The translations under genes and the position numbers were made by a program. This document shows positions 6,744 to 8,930 of a stretch of 8,930 nt of DNA, in pieces. The notes beneath the pieces were generated by a model. It ran no database searches. It saw nothing but the letters and a program-made list of their open reading frames with translations, and was not told the DNA's origin. Location of the stretch: positions 1 to 8,930 of the forward strand of contig JBLMYZ010000033.1 in the NCBI GenBank assembly GCA_050258575.1. The letters run 5' to 3'. Within the stretch, counting starts at the first letter, position 1. Each line of letters starts with the position of its first letter. This stretch comes from JAPUDS01 sp050258575 (lineage in GTDB: Bacteria > Patescibacteriota > Saccharimonadia > Saccharimonadales > Saccharimonadaceae).

Positions 6744-7900
6744 ATACCCCAACTACCAACTACCATCCCCTAATCCCCAACAAGCGCGTAGCGCTGGTAA
6801 CCGACTGGATCACTAAAGACGGTGGGGGAGAGAAAGTAGTTGCGCAGTTTCATGCACTTTACCCAGAGGCGCCGATCTACACGTCATACTGCAACCCGGC
6901 CTGGAACACGCGGCTCAACAACAAAGTCGTGACTGGCTATCTTCAGCACTGGCCGTTCTCGGCGCTGCGGCGTTTTTTGCCGGTACTGCGCCAGCGGTGG
7001 TTTGCTCGACTCGACTTGTCACAGTTCGACGTTATCATCAGTATCACTGGAAACGGCGAAGCAAAATTCGTACGCAAAAACAGTCAGCAACTCCACCTGT
7101 CATACTGCCACACGCCTGTGCATTTTTACTGGGCGCAGTACGACGAGTACGTCAAGCACCCCAGTATGCGGCCCAAATGGCTGGCTCGACTAGGTCTGCA
7201 ACTACTCGTTACGCCGCTGCGAAAAAAAGATTTTGCCGCCGCTCAAAAGGTCGATTTTTTCATGGCGAACTCGTCAGCCATCAGAGACGATATCAAAACA
7301 TACTACCAACGCGACAGCGAAGTGGTGTTTCCGCCGGTTGATACATCGCATTTTATACAACTTTGTCCAGCTGAGAAAAAACGTACAATTCCTCAAAATC
7401 CTCGCTGTTTGTGGTGGAGCCGTGTCGTTCCGGCAAAAAAAGTCGACGTGCTCGTCGAGGCCTGCAACCAACTTGGTTGGCCGCTAGCGATCGTTGGCGA
7501 CGGACCTGACCTTCCCCGTCTCAAAATCCTTGCAAAAAGTAACATTTCATTTCTTGGATACATTTCTGATGAGGAGCGTGACCAGCTTATCCAGCAAGCT
7601 GACCTCTTTCTTTACGCTTCAAAAGAAGATTTTGGGATCACGCCAGTCGAAGCACTGGCTGCGGGACTACCGGTGGTGGCGTACGGCGCCGGGGGTGCAC
7701 TCGACTACGTCCAGCCAGGTAAAAATGGTGAACTTTTTGCTAGCCAAACGGCAGCCAGTCTGGTTGACGTGCTCTCAACGCTCCCTGGAACATCCTACGA
7801 CACCGCCTACATCGCTGCCTCCGCGGAACGTTTTTCGGTCGCCAAGTTTCGCCAGCGGGTAGGAGATTTTGTGCAAAGAAATACAGGAGGACAAATATGA
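6740..7900 (+). CDS. GT4-family glycosyltransferase
   Basis: Retaining GT-B glycosyltransferase of family GT4, expected to add a sugar from a nucleotide donor to the lipid-linked glycan on the cytoplasmic side. 386 aa. The N-terminal acceptor domain opens with RVALVTDW (16-23) and the glycine-rich loop DGGGEKV (27-33), then SYCHTPVHFYW (121-131). The donor domain has RVVPAKKVDVLVEA (228-241), GDGPD (253-257) and the EX7E motif, Glu296 and Glu304, in EDFGITPVEALAAGLPVV. The motifs resemble mannosyltransferases but the donor is not determinable. The start is GTG, overlapping the S23-family TGA by 4 nt. Family members usually begin almost directly at the RVALVTDW strand; here about 14 extra residues (NTPTTNYHPLIPN region) are encoded by the right repeat arm. 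The stop overlaps the next start as ATGA, so the two glycosyltransferases are translationally coupled. Confidence 0.93.
   Translation: MNTPTTNYHPLIPNKRVALVTDWITKDGGGEKVVAQFHALYPEAPIYTSYCNPAWNTRLNNKVVTGYLQHWPFSALRRFLPVLRQRWFARLDLSQFDVIISITGNGEAKFVRKNSQQLHLSYCHTPVHFYWAQYDEYVKHPSMRPKWLARLGLQLLVTPLRKKDFAAAQKVDFFMANSSAIRDDIKTYYQRDSEVVFPPVDTSHFIQLCPAEKKRTIPQNPRCLWWSRVVPAKKVDVLVEACNQLGWPLAIVGDGPDLPRLKILAKSNISFLGYISDEERDQLIQQADLFLYASKEDFGITPVEALAAGLPVVAYGAGGALDYVQPGKNGELFASQTAASLVDVLSTLPGTSYDTAYIAASAERFSVAKFRQRVGDFVQRNTGGQI
6747..6779 (-). repeat. Right inverted-repeat arm (C-rich on the plus strand)
   Basis: Read on the minus strand it begins TGGGGATTAG, continues GGGATGG, then has two tandem TAGTTGG units and GG. 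It is 7 bp longer than the left arm because of one extra heptamer. It occupies codons 3 to 14 of the GT4 gene. In a plus-strand transcript it would pair with 6344-6369. Confidence 0.65.
7885..7890 (+). promoter_or_regulatory. Consensus Shine-Dalgarno site for the second GT4 gene
   Basis: A perfect AGGAGG lies 6 nt before the ATG at 7897, within the end of the upstream glycosyltransferase gene. It fixes the start of the downstream gene and shows that this organism does use canonical Shine-Dalgarno initiation within operons. Confidence 0.85.
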
Positions 7901-8930
7901 ATAAAATAGTTATCGACGCGCGCGGTCTTGGCGGCAGTTCCGGTCGCTACGTTGAACGGCTTATCTACTACTTGCAGCAGATCGATCACGATAATACTTA
8001 TACTATCCTGCTCTCACCCAGCGACTTTGAGGCTTGGCAGCCAACCTCCCCAAACTTCGAAAAAGTCCTGTGTCCGCACAAAGAGTTTACGTTTGCTGAA
8101 CAGTTTGGGTTAAAAAAACAACTCGAGTCACTCCACCCTGACCTCGTGCATTTCTCTATGGTGCAGCAGCCCGTGTGGTATAACGCCAGTCCGGTAGTCA
8201 CCACTATGCAAGACCTCACGACCACTCGTTTCAAAAACCCCGACAAAAACGTGCTTGTCTACTGGTTTAAGCAACAGGTGTACAAATGGGTCAACCGCCG
8301 CGTCACCCGCACCTCGCGCAACATCATCACTATCTCTGAGTTTGTGAAAAATGACTTGGTAGATCTTTACCATGTGTCACCCGACAAAATCACTGTCACG
8401 CTCGAGTCGGCTGACCCGCTAGCAGAGGAAAGCCAACCAGTCGAAGCGCTTCAAGGAAAAAAGTTTATCATGTATGTTGGCCGCCCGACACCGCACAAAA
8501 ACCTCCGCCGGCTGATCGACGCGTTTGTCGTACTCCAACAAAAACACCCCGGCCTCGTGCTGGCCCTGGCTGGCAAAAAGGACGGTAACTACGCTCGCCA
8601 CGAAGCCTACGTCGTTGAAAACAACATCAAAAACGTCCACTTCACCGGGTTTATTTCAGATGCCCAGTTGCGTTGGATGTATGAACACACCGCGGTGTAT
8701 TGTTTCCCGTCGCTCAGTGAAGGGTTTGGCCTGCCAGGGCTCGAGGCAATGCACCACGGCGCACCGGTTGCAAGCAGCAACGCGACGTCCCTACCCGAAG
8801 TCAACGGCGACGCCGCGCACTACTTTGACCCGTACGACGTCGACGACATAGCGCGGGCTATCGACGAGCTCATCTCGGACGAAAGCCTCCGCCAAAAGCT
8901 CATCGCCGCCGGCTACGAAAACCTCAAACG
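7897..8930 (+). CDS. GT4-family glycosyltransferase, 3' end beyond the window
   Basis: Second retaining GT-B, GT4-type glycosyltransferase; 344 complete codons are visible and the frame stays open at the window edge, so the C-terminus is missing. It begins MNKIVIDARGLGGSSGRYVERL, typical of the mannosyltransferase B-like (MtfB/WbpX-type) group where the first strand ends in DAR and a glycine loop follows. Donor-domain landmarks are FIMYVGRPTPHKN with Arg196 and Lys201 (diphosphate contacts), NVHFTGFISD (about 245-255) and the EX7E pair Glu275 and Glu283 in SEGFGLPGLEAM, then SSNATSLPEVNGDAA. It probably extends the same glycan as the preceding enzyme. Start codon overlap (ATGA) and a strong AGGAGG indicate coupled translation. 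Donor and linkage cannot be read from the sequence. Confidence 0.93.
   Translation, partial: MNKIVIDARGLGGSSGRYVERLIYYLQQIDHDNTYTILLSPSDFEAWQPTSPNFEKVLCPHKEFTFAEQFGLKKQLESLHPDLVHFSMVQQPVWYNASPVVTTMQDLTTTRFKNPDKNVLVYWFKQQVYKWVNRRVTRTSRNIITISEFVKNDLVDLYHVSPDKITVTLESADPLAEESQPVEALQGKKFIMYVGRPTPHKNLRRLIDAFVVLQQKHPGLVLALAGKKDGNYARHEAYVVENNIKNVHFTGFISDAQLRWMYEHTAVYCFPSLSEGFGLPGLEAMHHGAPVASSNATSLPEVNGDAAHYFDPYDVDDIARAIDELISDESLRQKLIAAGYENLK

Larger units (their letters stand above)
6344..6779 (+). mobile_element. Putative S23-family element bounded by inverted repeats
   Basis: A unit of about 436 bp consisting of one four-helix-bundle gene and imperfect inverted repeat arms. The left arm starts 4 nt after the phosphotransferase stop; the right arm lies inside the first codons of the next gene. 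Over the outer 20 bases the arms match at 18 positions, and with one 7-bp unit gapped they match at 23 of 26. The inner gene is AT-rich (46 G/C of 120 in 6421-6480 plus 6601-6660) compared with the genes on both sides. Intervening sequences of 23S rRNA carry the same gene family and have complementary ends, which supports reading this as a related element. No transposase is present and no clear target duplication flanks it, so mobility is inferred. Confidence 0.5.

Noticed and set aside
6344..6779. Diversity-generating retroelement, suggested by the Avd-like fold of the S23 family.
   Set aside because: No reverse transcriptase, template repeat or variable repeat is visible in the window, and the motifs fit the S23 branch.
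6374..6787. 9-bp direct repeat AACAAGCGC at 6374-6382 and 6779-6787, a possible target duplication of the S23 unit.
   Set aside because: The left copy lies inside the left arm's inner side while the right copy lies outside the right arm, so it does not flank the unit as a target duplication should. It may be chance.

Overview
The window looks like part of a surface-glycan (exopolysaccharide or cell-wall glycopolymer) locus of a bacterium that uses standard stop codons; TGA ends several genes. A four-helix-bundle S23-type gene, large single-pass surface proteins with calcium-binding repeats, very short intergenic gaps and promoters placed almost on top of start codons together suggest a Candidate Phyla Radiation bacterium, most likely Saccharibacteria (TM7) or a relative. 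That placement is inference. No rRNA, tRNA, CRISPR array or transposase is visible.

Layout: two divergent gene sets start from a roughly 30-bp shared promoter region (about 4891-4920). Leftward lie a polytopic O-antigen ligase/polymerase-like protein (3544-4890), a large exported SGNH/GDSL esterase with an N-terminal propeller-like region and a C-terminal membrane anchor (672-3497), and a small AT-rich single-pass membrane protein of unknown function (27-644). Rightward lie a long-form polyprenyl-phosphate sugar-1-phosphate transferase (4921-6339), a four-helix-bundle S23-family gene (6357-6743), a GT4 glycosyltransferase (6740-7900) and a second GT4 glycosyltransferase that runs off the window (7897-8930).

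How they may work together: the phosphotransferase loads the first sugar on a lipid carrier at the inner face of the membrane. The two GT4 enzymes extend it, and the ligase-like protein polymerises the glycan or transfers it outside the membrane. The anchored esterase may trim ester groups on this glycan, on the envelope, or on a neighbouring cell. A flippase is not in view.

The most unusual feature is the S23-family gene. It is AT-rich compared with its neighbours and is bounded by imperfect inverted repeats (6344-6369 and 6747-6779) made partly of tandem 7-bp units. The unit appears to have inserted between the phosphotransferase and the first GT4 gene. Its right arm now encodes the N-terminus of that glycosyltransferase, while the end of the S23 gene supplies its ribosome binding site and GTG start. 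This resembles the S23-encoding intervening sequences of 23S rRNA, whose ends also pair, but here it sits in a protein-coding operon. A second theme is that the genes with their own promoter have -10-like boxes 6-14 nt before the start codon, which suggests leaderless or near-leaderless mRNAs, whereas internal operon genes use Shine-Dalgarno sites.
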